From positions 16,450,501 through 16,514,500 of the forward strand of contig NC_050098.1 of assembly GCF_902167145.1 (NCBI RefSeq): DNA of 64,000 nucleotides. The letters run 5' to 3'. The notes beneath the pieces are model-generated. The model made no database searches. It was not told the DNA's origin and saw only the letters and a list, made by a program, of their open reading frames with translations. Origin of the DNA: Zea mays. Lineage: Eukaryota > Streptophyta > Magnoliopsida > Poales > Poaceae. Positions 24,153 to 34,623 of the stretch are shown one piece after another (position 1 is the first letter of the stretch; each line of letters begins with the position of its first letter). The position numbers and the translations under genes are program-made.

Positions 24153-24490
24153 AAAATATTTCCCCCAGCTTTCTTTGATGTGATGGTGGATCTAGCTATG
24201 CATATACCCGATGAGGCATTATTGCGAGGTCCTATGCATTATGGTTGGATGTACCCAATTGAAAGGCAATTGTATACTTTGAAGCGCTTTGTGAGGAACA
24301 GGGCACGACCAGAAGGCTCAATCGCTGAGGCATAGATTGCGGACGAGTGCTTGACATTTTGCTCTAAATACATGGATGATGTCGAAACAAAATTTAATCA
24401 GGAACCAAGAAATAAAGGGTTTTCTAATGAGGAAGCCTATACTGTTGATGTTTTGGGCATGGAGTTAATTTTACCTCTGCGCCTGAATAA
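24153..24490 (+). pseudogene. CACTA TNP2-type transposase fragment (DUF4218)
   Basis: The frame starting KIFPPAFFDVMVDLAMHIPD and continuing through LRGPMHYGWMYPIERQLYTL and RNRARPEGSIAEA is the DUF4218 region that follows the TNP2 catalytic domain in plant En/Spm transposases. One in-frame stop follows SIAEA. Both ends break off without exon borders. An 18-base direct repeat, CATATCCCGGCAAACAAA, lies on either side (24061-24078 and 24496-24513). The fragment therefore looks pasted into the upstream flank of the ULP1-like gene and is not part of a local CACTA element. Confidence 0.85.
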
Positions 24491-24978
24491 ACATTCATAT
24501 CCCGGCAAACAAAAATAAACATTTATGCAGTAGTAGATCACCTGTGATTTCTTTGTCATCGACGGCCAGAAAATCCATCAGAGGTTGAAATGCAACAACT
24601 AGTCGCCGATGATGGAGTTGGGCACCTAGAATATGGCGCAGTGATTAACGCCTCACAAATACGGCACACGACCATGCATAAGAAAATGGCGGAGATGAAT
24701 GGGGAGATTGGGAAGTAACAGTGTAGGGCATAAGATTTAGTGAGGAATGCGAGCACCTTGGGAAGCCAGACGACCGTCGGCGGGCATGTAGAAGACCAAT
24801 GCGACGCGGGGGCAGAGGATTGTCAGCGGCGGGCGGCTCGACGACACTGTCAACGGTGGCGCCGATTAGGGTTGAGGGCGTGCGGGGGCGGAGGATCAAA
24901 GAATTGCCCTGGCAACGCCCGAAGAATCACGATGAGTTGGCCAGGAAAGTTGACCGCGCGGGGAGTTAGGGTATAGAA

Positions 24979-25314
24979 GTGTTTGATCGCGTGGAAAGTG
25001 GGCCTAAGCCGGTATTTCTGGAACATGGGTTCGGATGAGGTATTTACGCTAAATCGATATTGTTGCATAAACATTGGATGGAAATAGCTAAACATGTTTT
25101 GACTATGGCAGGGGTGGTTGACCGCGTGGAAAGTGGGCCTAACCCGCTTTTTCTTAGACGTGGGTTCAGGGGTGGTCCTCTGTTTACGCTAAATTTGTTT
25201 TCTATTTACACTAAATTGGTTTGGTTGCATAAATGGTGAACGGAAGTGGGCTTAACTGGATTTGTTGGTGTTGGTGGTCGGGGTTACCTACAGTTATTGA
25301 GAGCCCAGGGCTCT
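24979..25314. repeat. Imperfect direct repeats and palindrome near the presumed MULE right end
   Basis: A block with GCGTGGAAAGTGGGCCTAA, then a CGTGGGTTC-like segment and TTTACGCTAAAT, occurs twice (from about 24987 and from about 25127). The region ends in the perfect palindrome AGAGCCCAGGGCTCT (25300-25314), beyond which the composition changes. MULE ends often carry long repeated termini, so I place the right end near here. No matching left terminus is visible, and no 9-bp duplication can be shown. Confidence 0.4.
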
Positions 25315-26141
25315 TAATAGATATACTATATATATAGTATTGAGAATGAATGTCATCTGTATTTAAAAGCACGAGACTTTAGATAACACTATTGAAGGCT
25401 ATACAGAAAGAAATCTTCTCTATATTTATGGCAGATGAGTCTGTAGTTTCATTGGAGACATTCTAATTAACTCTGCAATAGTAAAGCGTCACGGAGGCTC
25501 ATTCTAACTGTGTGCGGTTGTGCCGCATCCTTTTTGTTTGTTTGCGTGAGGAGGGGCATCCATGTACATAACGAGACAATTTATTTCAATGAATTTTCAT
25601 CGTAACAAAATAAACAATAATTGCAATAGAAAAGCTAACTAATTAATGCCCCATGCTTAAGGCATGTACTTGGTTTCTTGGGAAAAAACTAGAAACATCG
25701 TTCGGTATATATTTCCCTGTTTGCCTCCATAAACATTTGTTCATTTGGTGGATTCTCCTATTCTTGGAAATAAAGTTTTACGAATTTTTACCAAACCGGC
25801 TAATTTATGTTGGCTGTATGCATGACAGAGTTCACCATTTAGTTTCCTTCTCTTTTCCAGCTACCTCTGAGAACGGAAAATCGAGCGGTTTAGAATTTTC
25901 AAATTTGAAACGCCGGATTTCAGTTGTCTCGGACGGTTTTCGCCAAATCCCGAGCGGTTTTCGGCATTTTCCAGACAGTTTTCGATGCTTTCGCTAAACC
26001 CTTGCCACCACATATAGAAGGGATCTGATCTCCTATCTAGCGCCCCCGATGTTTGGAAATTACCTAATCAATCCATAGCGTTCGTATATCATAACAATTC
26101 TTCATCATCGACCAATGATGTTCCACTCCACCCAAATCCAA

Positions 26142-26276
26142 GGGCACGTTTGGTTCACGCCCTCGTAGGCATTTGCCTGCCATGCAGATGATCATAGCCC
26201 CAAGCGATCGAAATCGAACGCCTGGGAGCTCTGCCTGGGCCAGGCAGGTCTGGTTCAGCGTCAACCAAATAGGCTC
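26142..26276. mobile_element. Small MITE-like element with inverted ends
   Basis: The left end GGGCACGTTTGGTTCACGC pairs with the right end, whose complement reads GGAGCCTATTTGGTTGACGC. The GTTTGGTT core is common in grass hAT and PIF/Harbinger MITEs. The element is about 135 bp with no coding capacity. The ends are imperfect and I cannot demonstrate a target duplication, so the superfamily is open. Confidence 0.5.
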
Positions 26277-26827
26277 CAAATGCGCAAGGAGGAGAGATGA
26301 GTGAGGACAGAGGCATCCAACTCTAAGACCCATCTAGGACCCCAACTACCACCATGATTGCTCTCCAACTCGAGTCCAAAACTATGGTCCCCGTACTCCC
26401 TTGCACTCCTCTACCTCACTAGCGCAGAAGTCACAAGTTTATTAATCCACTAGAAAGAACCTAGACGAATTAAGAGAGGGAATTTGCTAGTTCTTAGAGG
26501 TTAGAAAAACTATCACTACAAACTATGAAAATAGTTAACCTCTCATATTCTAAAGATCGTCTCTAACTGTATCGTCTCTCTATATACTTTACATATTCCT
26601 AAAATGATTATCTCAAATCTCATTCTCTTTAATAAAATTCTCTATATATTGGCCTCTATACGTCAAATATTTGTATTTTAGTTTTTTAAATATGTTTTCA
26701 ACTATAAAAATGTATAGAGAAAAGGAGGGAGTCTTCCTGGAGGGAGAGGATGAAAAGTGTCATTTTATATTTAAAGAAGGCCTTAGACGGTCTCCAACGA
26801 TTAACAACCACTCTCCCCCTGCTCCTT

Positions 26828-26932
26828 GCCTAGGGCCATAGGTTATGTGAGTGGGGATTAGTCCTAGGACCCTAGGTTATGAGTGGGGCTTAGGCCTAGG
26901 ACTCGTAGGTTATGAGTGGGAGGTAAATCAAC
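26828..26932. repeat. Three imperfect copies of a TAGGTTATG-AGTGGG unit
   Basis: CATAGGTTATGTGAGTGGGG, CTAGGTTATGAGTGGGG and GTAGGTTATGAGTGGGAG occur in succession, about 40 bases apart, joined by TTAGTCCTAGGAC-like linkers. Confidence 0.7.
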
Positions 26933-27644
26933 TCTTTCCCACGCCTTGGCTTGGTGCCAGATGCAGTTAATGTGGTATATGTGGTATTGTTGACGAGAGC
27001 AGTCCTTCTATTAGACATGGAATCCACTCGGGTGGCTCCCTAGCGGTTCGTCTGACCCCCCTAGGCTCTGCCTCATCCAACCCTAGGCTCGCAGCGCAGG
27101 GGCCATCCGAGGGCAAATTCATTTAGGCAGGTTTCTCTCTCCCTTTCATATGACTCATGTTCCCCTAGGGACCCGGGGATCTGATCCGCGACATCCCTCT
27201 TCGTGTACCCTCCTCCTGGTGCCGCCATCGGCCAAAGATCAAACCATCCAAGTGGTTTTTTCCTGAGTATGATACTTTTGGTTATCTTTGGTTACTTAAC
27301 TTGTGGCTATCCCTGAGTAGCTCAAACTATCCAAAGCTCAAACGTTATATACTTAACTTGTGGTTGTATTTGGTTATGGATGATGAATGGTATGTGTTAC
27401 ACTCAATTTTATGTATTTTGGTGAACAAAACACTTGTCTCGTTTTTGTGATTTGAAATGAATATGTGAGCTATGCATTAGTGAATTGGTAATGTGTTGGT
27501 AATGTGAAGTATGGAAGTTTTGTGAATTGGATATGAGGCATATTTATGTATGTGAGTTTTGTGAAAATATGTATTGTATGTGTGCTGTTGTGTGAAAATT
27601 AGATGGGAAATTGATTATAATAGGGTGTTGTTTTGTAGCAGGAC

Positions 27645-27990
27645 AAGGAAATTCTCGTCGGCCTGACTACATCCAACGAGGATTACTTCACTTATTCTCG
27701 TCGATCAGATGGGGGGGGGTTCGACGAGGATTGATCTCCTTAGTGTTGTTGGCCAGGGTGGAGCTGACATATATTACCTATTGCACGCTTAAGCCGGCGA
27801 TATGGTTAATTCTCGTTGGCTTATTGTAGCCAACGAGAATTAATTAATCTCCATCGATGGACAATGGAATTAACTAATCCCTAACAAGAAACCCCCATCG
27901 ATTAGGTACCGACGAGAATTAATGATTCCCGTTGGTACCAGACTAATTCCTGTTGGTACATGAGATTAACTGGTTTCCTGTTGTGATAGG
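27645..27990. mobile_element. Short CACTA-derived element or fragment
   Basis: About nine copies of an AATTCTCGTYGG / CCRACGAGAATTA motif in both orientations fill 350 bases. The right side ends in GGTTTCCTGTTGTGATAG, whose complement resembles a decayed CACTA terminus of the CACTACAACAGGAAA kind. The same motif family (as GACGGGAATTA) forms the subterminal array of the CACTA element at 61187-61545. The left terminus is unclear and no 3-bp duplication was confirmed. Confidence 0.5.
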
Positions 27991-28963
27991 GGATAGTTGG
28001 AGAGGAGGAGAATATGGGAAGGAGAAGGTATTTAAATATAAAGAAAAAAACTAATGAGGGAATTTGGGAGAGGATGATTGGAGTTAGCCTTAGAAGGACG
28101 CGTTACAATCTTTTAAAAAATCCTTTCAATATCTAGGATATTTTAGTTTAGTGGAGCAATATAGTGTGCTTTTAAACTAATTCCAACCATTTCCCTCCTA
28201 TCGCTCCTCTATTTGTATTTTCTATTCATTTTTAAATACCTCCTTCTATTTCTTCTTCGCTCCAACGGTTCCCTCTATTCAGCTTCCTTTTACATTTTAA
28301 CCGAGTTATTTAACTTTTATACAACATTTTTTGAAGTTTAAAAAAATTATACAACATTTATAATATCGTAATACACATTTTTATCTGATAATCAAAGTTG
28401 AAAAAGATTAATTTCATAGCTAATATCATTGATTAGTGAATGGAAAGATTAGAGCTCCTACAGAGAGATTTGTTTCTCTCACCTAGAAGAGGGGAAAGAA
28501 GGAGAATATCGTTGGAGCAGCTACTGGTCAATGGTACACCGAGTACTATATATGTCCAACAAGTACGAGGCCCACGAGCTAGACACGAAGTCCGCTACTT
28601 GGACCCCAGCTAAGCACGACTCGACACAGGAGACGTGCCAGGCTCGTTCAGGATTTCAACCCATTAGACTAGTCTGGTCACAACTCTATTCTTTATTTAA
28701 GGTCTATCGTTTATTTGTAACATGTTTATTATTTATGATATGTGTAATTATGTTCAGTTGTATTGTTTGATTCTGACTTGTGAATATATTTAATTTTTAA
28801 TGGTGATCTAATTCTGAGCTTGATTTATAGGCTAAAGGGCTTAGGTTAGCACAATATTCTTTCTCGAGTCATGTTTATCGAACTGGCCTCGCATGGTTAG
28901 GTCTATCTTGTACCGTGCTCGTTCACGGATCCCAAATTATCGGAGAGCCCAACTCAATATAAA
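27991..28963. other. Intergenic DNA without a recognisable gene
   Basis: AT-rich at first, then a short stretch (28530-28960) of retroelement-like composition without motifs I can name. Nothing supportable as a gene or RNA. Confidence 0.55.
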
Positions 28964-29187
28964 TCTATACTATACTTAAAGCACCAGTTTCAACGGTCGT
29001 CACGTGTCATCTTTTTACAAAAGACACCTCACAGTTATTTCAAATTAATACGTTGCACGCCTATAGATAGCCAAACGGCGGCCCGACCGAGCTAGACGCC
29101 CGCGGGCCACAACTCTGGCCCAGGCACGTTATGCCGGCATGCTGACTGTGCCGAGCCAGCCCGTTAGCCCATCGGCCCATTTAATTA

Positions 29188-29310
29188 AATCAACGTAAAA
29201 TATTAAAAAACAGTGTAGGAGGTGGGGTTCGAACCTATGCCCTGATAGAATCAGCGTAAAATATTAAAAAACAGTGTAGGAGGTGGGGTTCAAACCTATG
29301 CCCTGATAGA
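29188..29310 (-). repeat. 61-bp tandem duplication with tRNA B-box-like motifs
   Basis: Two copies starting AATCAACGTAAAATATT and AATCAGCGTAAAATATT are 61 bases apart. Each contains GTGGGGTTCRAACCTATGCC, which in either orientation resembles a tRNA T-arm or B box (GGTTCGAACC). On the minus strand an A-box-like CTACTGGTTAGATAGCTTC lies just upstream (around 29335-29356). This hints at a tRNA-derived SINE remnant; no tRNA fold is intact. Confidence 0.5.
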
Positions 29311-29504
29311 AGAAGGACGGAAGACACTGATTGAAGCTATCTAACCAGTAGAACATCATGCTCAGATGTTTTTAATATTGAATATAAATTGTATATATGT
29401 TTTTTTGTAAAATAAAAAATATAATCGTGTCGGACCGGGCCAGTACTACGGGCCGAGGCTACAACCTAAACACAGCACACCGTTTTTGGCTCTTGCAAGC
29501 ATTA

Positions 29505-31337
29505 GGGGCGTGTTTGGTTCGGCTTTTTTCTGAATAGCTTTTCTGAAAAGCTGACTGTGGGGAAAAGCTGGCTGTTGGAAAAAGCTGGTGGTTAGAATTT
29601 AGGTGTTTGGTTCGCCAGCTGTGCAGAAAAGCTGTTCGTTAGAATCTAGGTGTTTGGATACACAGATTCTTAGATTGCAGATTCTGTTTGAATAAACTAT
29701 ACACAATGACACCGAAGCAACAAAAGGTCATTACATATAATTAGTGGAGTTCATTACAACATAACTACTGTTACATTTATATACTTAACTACGGCAGTAA
29801 AGCATTAGAAATTACATCTCGAAATACACTCATGTTTAACTCATTACATATAATTATCTTGCATTAGCTTTGTTGTACTCCTCCATAATTGAACCGATAA
29901 GTATTCAACTGCTTGAACTCATTCAGCATGGTCTCCAGAGGCCTGTCACTGATGAGTTCAATGTTCTGCCAGCCAATGATGCGCCCCATGGCAGCCCCAT
30001 TTGGTTCTGTCCGAAGCTTTGCATAACGAGGAGTAACGTTGATAATTTTTTCAGCATCCAATGACACCTAAACATCATGGCAATGCAACAGTAATTAGCC
30101 ACAATTTTAAGGGGGCAAAATAACCTACTGGGGTTGAAGTGATGACTGTTAGGGTGTCCTCCACGTTATCAGGAGCTAGGACAAAAGGATGGAGGGAAGA
30201 GTGATCAGGAGTTAGGGACAAAAGGATGTAGGACACCTTCTACTCAGGATGCCAACCAATTGACTAATCTTGCCCTTAATCAAGGACAAAAAGGTATGGT
30301 GTTTTATCTGTTTGTATATTAATCTTACTCAAGAAAAGATAAGTGCATTATCTGTAGTTGTTAGAACTTGGATTACTAAGTGTGATGCAGTTTATATCCA
30401 GAATTCTCTTCATTAGTCTGTTATTTCTATCAACGACAACTGAAAGTCTAGTGCAGAGTGGGACCAACAAAATTAAAGTTATTACTGAGAAGGTCCAGTG
30501 CAGTATTGCAGACTCTTTTTTGTGCAACTAGTGAGAATACAAACGCTCATATGAAAAAACTGGGCTATCCAACTCTATGAGCAGATCAACAAATTATCTG
30601 AAGTTCTGAACAATGTAATTTGCCAATAATGTAGAAAATGGTCAAACAGTCGGTTGCCAGTTCTTACTTGGGTACCACATAGGATCTGTCCCGGAACCAA
30701 TGAAAGTAACGTGAACAACACGTCCATGGTTCCAAGATCTGATTTCATTAACCAAACACATACCGCAACAGCCGATTGCTGGACATCAACATAAGAGCTA
30801 CAAGTTCTCAACGACCTGAAATCGGTCCCCCCACGGCCCCACTGCATCTGCAGCCCGTTCACGCGCACGGAGAGGTCCGGCTCGCTGGCGGAGGCCGTGG
30901 CGCGGATGTACGTCGCGCGCTGCCGCCCGGGGAGCAGCCGGCGTCGCTGCAGCTTTGAGGCGGCCGTCGAAGCGCGAAGCGTCAGCGATTCCATGGTCCT
31001 TGTTTTTTTGCGACGGCCGACGGGCTCCTCTGTTTTGGTAAAAATCTGAGGGAGTATCACGGATGAGGAGATCGCAGCGGTGTTCGTCCGTACCTGCGAA
31101 GCCGCCGGTGTGGGGAGGAGAGGGAGCGACGGCGGCGCGGTGGGTGCGCGAGAACCCTAGCGACGGAACCGAAGCGTTCGCAAGAAGCCAACTGATGGCC
31201 GCTTCTCGGGCACCGTAGGCGGCTCGCTTCTATTAGAAGCGCTGCGAGGAAAAGCCGCCCGAGAAGCTGGTCGTTTGGTTACAGCTTCAGCTTCTGGCGG
31301 CCAGAAGCCGTCCAGAAGCTGAACCAAACAGGGACTA
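29505..31337. mobile_element. Terminal-inverted-repeat unit enclosing the PYD1 fragment
   Basis: The left end GGGGCGTGTTTGGTTCGGCTT and the right end, whose complement is TAGTCCCTGTTTGGTTCAGCTT, share TGTTTGGTTC and an AGCTT-rich inner part. Further AGCTTTTC/GAAAAGCT and AGAAGCT motifs cluster inside both ends. The layout suggests a hAT or PIF/Harbinger-like non-autonomous transposon that picked up a gene fragment. No convincing 3-bp or 8-bp duplication flanks it. That may reflect decay or an origin by rearrangement within the Helitron. Confidence 0.55.
29868..30994 (-). pseudogene. PYD1: Captured fragment of dihydropyrimidine dehydrogenase (NADP+), chloroplastic
   Basis: On the minus strand, exon 1 starts at ATG 30994 (MESLTLRASTAASKLQRRR, a plastid-transit-like start) and reads through SVRVNGLQM to 30845. 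A second exon from 30067, behind a TAG acceptor, reads VSLDAEKIINVTPRYAKLR, then GRIIGWQNIELISDRPLE and LNEFKQL to about 29885. Both match plant PYD1, the first enzyme of uracil and thymine breakdown. The part of exon 1 after GLQM is replaced by unrelated sequence. A deletion near 29890 shifts the frame before EEYNKA. All catalytic-domain exons are absent, so this is a non-functional capture. It includes what looks like the original 5' leader (31050-31140). Confidence 0.82.
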
Positions 31338-31880
31338 GGTCGTTTCTGAGACCACATTGGCGCAATGGACTCCATGGTGTTTGAGGTTGTTGAATTGGAT
31401 GGAGCAACAATGATTTGTCACACTAACAGTAAAATGAAAGGTTATTTATTGGTTTTAAACGTTAGTAATTGCTACGAAGTAGCATAATTTATATGGAGCG
31501 CATCCAGTTTTTATTGATGCCTGACTTTATCAGTCACTCTATATTTGATCCATCTTTTTTATAAGTTTGAGTTCATGTGACTTATTTTAGAAAGTTGAGC
31601 TCACAAACTTTCTCTTATTTGGTCTCTGTATGGTGGAAGTATGTCATTTTATAATTTTTGTTCGTTCAGTCAGTCGTTGTGAACTCTCTTCTAATCGCTC
31701 ACTTCATTGGTTGTGTTGCACCATAATATATTGCATGGAGTAAACAATAACATCAGTTAGCCAAATCAAAAAAATATTATACGGAGAGCGGAGACGGTCA
31801 ATAAAAAATCTTGAATTTTTTGGTGAATAGTTTACGTTGATATTGTTGTAAGCCGTCGCAATGCACGGGCAACCGACTAG

Positions 31881-32985
31881 TAGCTATTCATATTTAACTG
31901 TGTCGTATTTAAATGGACCGTACATATTTTAAGAGGTCAGACCAAATCGGACCATATAAACATCTTTATCAAATACCAGGCACGGTTTACAAAACCGTTT
32001 CGCATGCGAAAACCACAACCCACCAATAATGGTTTACCGCCGATAAATCAGTAAAAACCGACCGGTTTAGCTAATTCAAATCAATTTGAATTCGAACCGG
32101 TTTACCGGTGAAAACCTGACAAAAACCGCTCTAAACCACCGGTTAACCGCGAAACGAATCGTTTTTGCTGTTTTTTTTACCGAAAATAGAAAATTTTGAC
32201 AAGATTTATTTGCAGTTTGCTCCATTCACATTGTACAGATATTAATTGATCAACACGACATGTGTTCACCAAAATAACATACAACATACATATGCAACCA
32301 CAAACGTCAGTTCTCATGCAACAAATAACTAACGAACTTCGCAATACTTAAATACAAGTTCTTTTAGAACTCTCCATCGAGGCAACGACACATAGGTCGA
32401 CTTATTTCACAATACTCACATGTTTAGCTCGAGTCATAGTGATAGTAGTAAGATATATTGGAAGGATCGTGATATTATTTCAATCCGTCATAATGATAGT
32501 CGTAATGATAGTGATAGGTCTATACAAAAGATATGAGATACATTAGAGAAAATAAGAACGACAAATAAATACTTATCTACAAAGCAAAAAGATATATCTA
32601 TATGTGTGTTTGGTGTTTGTATATTGCATATGAACCTCACGGAGTGTTGGATTTTTCTCCTGATCAGCAAATCTTAGGAACATATACTGAATAACTGGAG
32701 TTAACAGTTGTAGACTGGTTATTGTCATCTGCACTCTTGACTGTGGGTATTAGGACAGCTACCCACAGTCCCATAGGAACAAATAATCTGATCTGGACTT
32801 TGGACTGTTTGTGTGTGGATACCTGAGAGCTTGCAGCCATGCACGTCATCTCCCATAGTCCCATCAAACATCAAAGCGACGCTGCTGCTTATCAGAGAGC
32901 AATTGCACAGCTTGTGAGCCTACGTCAAGGGCTTGTACAGCTACCATCCATAGCTTGCAGGCTGAGCTGTGACCTGTGAGCTCCC
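31881..32985. other. Intergenic DNA upstream of the DUF674 gene
   Basis: Contains a patch rich in AACCGGTTTA and its complements (about 31980-32170), probably a decayed transposon end. The rest is unremarkable AT-rich sequence. No gene seen. Confidence 0.55.
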
Positions 32986-32990
32986 GTTCC

Positions 32991-33000
32991 AATATATAAT
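32991..33000 (+). promoter_or_regulatory. Candidate TATA box of the DUF674 gene
   Basis: CCAATATATAAT lies in otherwise mixed sequence, preceded by GC-balanced DNA and followed by a possible leader. A start about 30 bases downstream would place the MITE at 33155-33690 inside the 5' untranslated region. This is inference from position only. Confidence 0.35.
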
Positions 33001-33154
33001 CCCCAACCGGCAAGCCCGAGCTTGCTGAAGTACGTCAGATCAGGGTCTGGAAAATCATTTGCTTGATGAGGCTCATCTCGTCTATGGAAGACCACGGTCA
33101 TGTTCATCCACGTGTCCGTGCCGAGGCGAGGTGCCTCTCTTTATGTACCCCAAG

Positions 33155-33690
33155 TAGAGATGGCAATGGGTACCCGCTATCCGAAATTCAGTGGGTTTTT
33201 GCTCTATTAGGATATGGGTTTGGGTCAATTTCTCTACCCATGGGTTTGTTAATAGGTTCAAATGGAAACCCAACGGGTACATGGGCATGGATTTGTTCTT
33301 CCACTACCCATACCCGCAAACCCATGGGTTTTTAAAACCCGCCTTAAAATAAACATTTCTTATAAATATGTCTCATAATATTATTAATTGAATATGTTCT
33401 AATTGAAATAAACTTTATGTAACAATTTTTAGGCTAAAATTAGTCATCACTTGTTCCTTTTATGCTAGCTTATTAATGTATTGATTGTCATTTACATGAT
33501 AAATTATTTTTTATGTTGATGTTAGTGGATATGGGAAACCCGTTGGGTACCCGAAACCTGCATGGGTATGGGTTTGGACAAAATTTTATATCCGTCATGG
33601 ATATGAGTTTTTTAGCGGGCGTATTTTTTATTCGCGGGTACGAGTTTGGGCAGGTAATACCCAGCGGGTTTTTACCCATTGCCACGCTCC
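33155..33690. mobile_element. MITE directly upstream of the DUF674 coding start
   Basis: The left end TAGAGATGGCAATGGGTACC matches the complement of the right end (GGAGCGTGGCAATGGGTAAA). Inside are repeated ATGGGTTTGGG/GGGTACCCG stretches. Its right end is about 78 bases before the ATG at 33769. The TGGCAATGGG terminus is a common grass MITE family end; hAT-like origin is my inference. Flanking 8-mers do not match, so no target duplication is claimed. Confidence 0.65.
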
Positions 33691-33768
33691 AGTGCAGCCG
33701 GGCGAAGCATCCTCCTCCACCCTTCACCCGTTTTCAAGAAAGTAGCGAAGCCCGACGCCTACGACGAG

Positions 33769-34623
33769 ATGGCAACCACCACAGCCGCCGCCGCGTTGAG
33801 CATGAAGCTCCTCATCAACAAGAAGGCGCAGCGGGTGCTGTTCGCGGAGGCGAGCAAGGAGGTGGTGGACTTCCTCTTCTCCCTCCTCGCGCTGCCCGTC
33901 GCCAAGGCCGTGAAGCTGGTCGGGAAGGATGCCATGGTCGGCTGCGTCGGCAACCTCTATGCCAGCGTCGACAAGCTTGACTCCACCTACCTGCAGGCCG
34001 GCGCCGCCAAGGACGCGCTCCTCTGCCCCACAGTTGTCTCGCCGGCGGCGAACACCCGCAGCTCCCTCCTCCGTCTGCCGGAGCCGTCGTCGGTGCAGCC
34101 AGAGAATCTGTATAGATGCACCGGCAATAGCTACATCACGGACGAGTATGACAAGGAGTGCCCGCAATGTGGCTACTCCATGTCCATGGAGACCGTAGTG
34201 CACAACTACCGGCCGTCGGCGAGGGCCGCTAGAGGCCAAACGGTGGCGCAGAGCGCGGTGGGAGGGTTCGTGCAGGGCATCGTGACGTACACGGTGCTGG
34301 ACGACCTGACGGTGACGCCCATGTCCGCCATCTCCAGCATCACCCTGCTGAACACCTTCGCCGTGGCGGACCTCGGCGACCTGGAGGAGAAGAAGGTGAA
34401 GCTGGGCTACAACGAGGTCAAAGCACTGCACTGCTAGATCTTTCGTTCGCACGTTTGTCATCTATTGTTGTTGGATCTTGTCATCTTGGCAACATCGTCA
34501 GCTTGCATGTGGATGGATTTGGTGCAGGGCTTGGCGGTCCTCAAGGCCTCCCTGCAGTCCAAGACGGTGCTCACGGATGTCTTCATCCACGGCAAGGCTG
34601 CGTCGTCTAGTGCTCGCGCTTGA
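33769..34623 (+). CDS. DUF674 family protein, two exons
   Basis: Exon 1 (33769-34416, 216 codons) and exon 2 (34528-34623, 31 codons and TGA) are joined by a GT...AG intron (34417-34527). The splice turns the exon 1 ending LGYNE into GLAVLKASLQSKTVLTDVF, the expected C-terminus. Unspliced reading ends early at 34437. Family landmarks: SMKLLINKKAQRVLFAEASK, VVDFLFSLLALPV, VGNLYASVDKLD, a Cys cluster (C117, C131, C134) and GGFVQGIVTYTVLDDLTV. DUF674 is a plant-specific family often in tandem arrays; its biochemical role is not established. The length of 247 residues agrees with grass members. An in-frame upstream ATG (33679) lies inside the MITE, so I prefer 33769. No stops or frameshifts: this looks like the only intact host gene here. 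Confidence 0.88.

Larger units (their letters stand above)
25330..27640. other. Intergenic DNA without a recognisable gene
   Basis: Mostly AT-rich sequence with short spurious open frames. It contains a small MITE-like element (26142-26276) and a short imperfect repeat (26828-26932). I see no splice-linked exons, no domain motifs and no structured RNA that I can support. Confidence 0.6.
28964..31880 (+). mobile_element. Complete non-autonomous Helitron carrying a PYD1 gene fragment
   Basis: The 5' end TCTATACTATACTT at 28964 follows an A. The 3' end GCAATGCACGGGCAACCGACTAG, whose final CTAG is at 31877-31880, is followed by T. Both termini match the maize-type Helitron consensus (TCT...ACTA at the 5' end; GCAANGCACGGGC then CTAG at the 3' end), and insertion between A and T is the rule for the class. 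The 2917-bp interior encodes no Rep/helicase. It contains a 61-bp duplication (29188-29310), a terminal-inverted-repeat unit (29505-31337) and, inside that, part of a chloroplast dihydropyrimidine dehydrogenase gene. A 3' hairpin is not obvious. Confidence 0.85.

Noticed and set aside
25300..25314. AGAGCCCAGGGCTCT as a transcription terminator
   Set aside because: A perfect palindrome, but this is eukaryotic DNA with no adjacent gene ending there; a transposon end is a better explanation.
29226..29235. Possible tRNA gene at GGTTCGAACC
   Set aside because: No cloverleaf can be drawn: the acceptor and anticodon arms are missing and the motif is in a 61-bp tandem duplication. Kept only as a possible SINE trace.
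29495..31345. Target duplication around the TIR unit holding PYD1
   Set aside because: GCAAGCAT on the left and GGTCGTTT on the right do not match, and 3-bp TTA versus TAG also fails.
33147..33698. 8-bp target duplication around the MITE upstream of DUF674
   Set aside because: Flanking octamers (ACCCCAAG and AGTGCAGC) do not match, so no duplication is claimed.
33724..34461. 245-codon minus-strand frame opposite the DUF674 gene
   Set aside because: Antisense shadow of a GC-rich exon. The + strand has the DUF674 family motifs and a valid intron.
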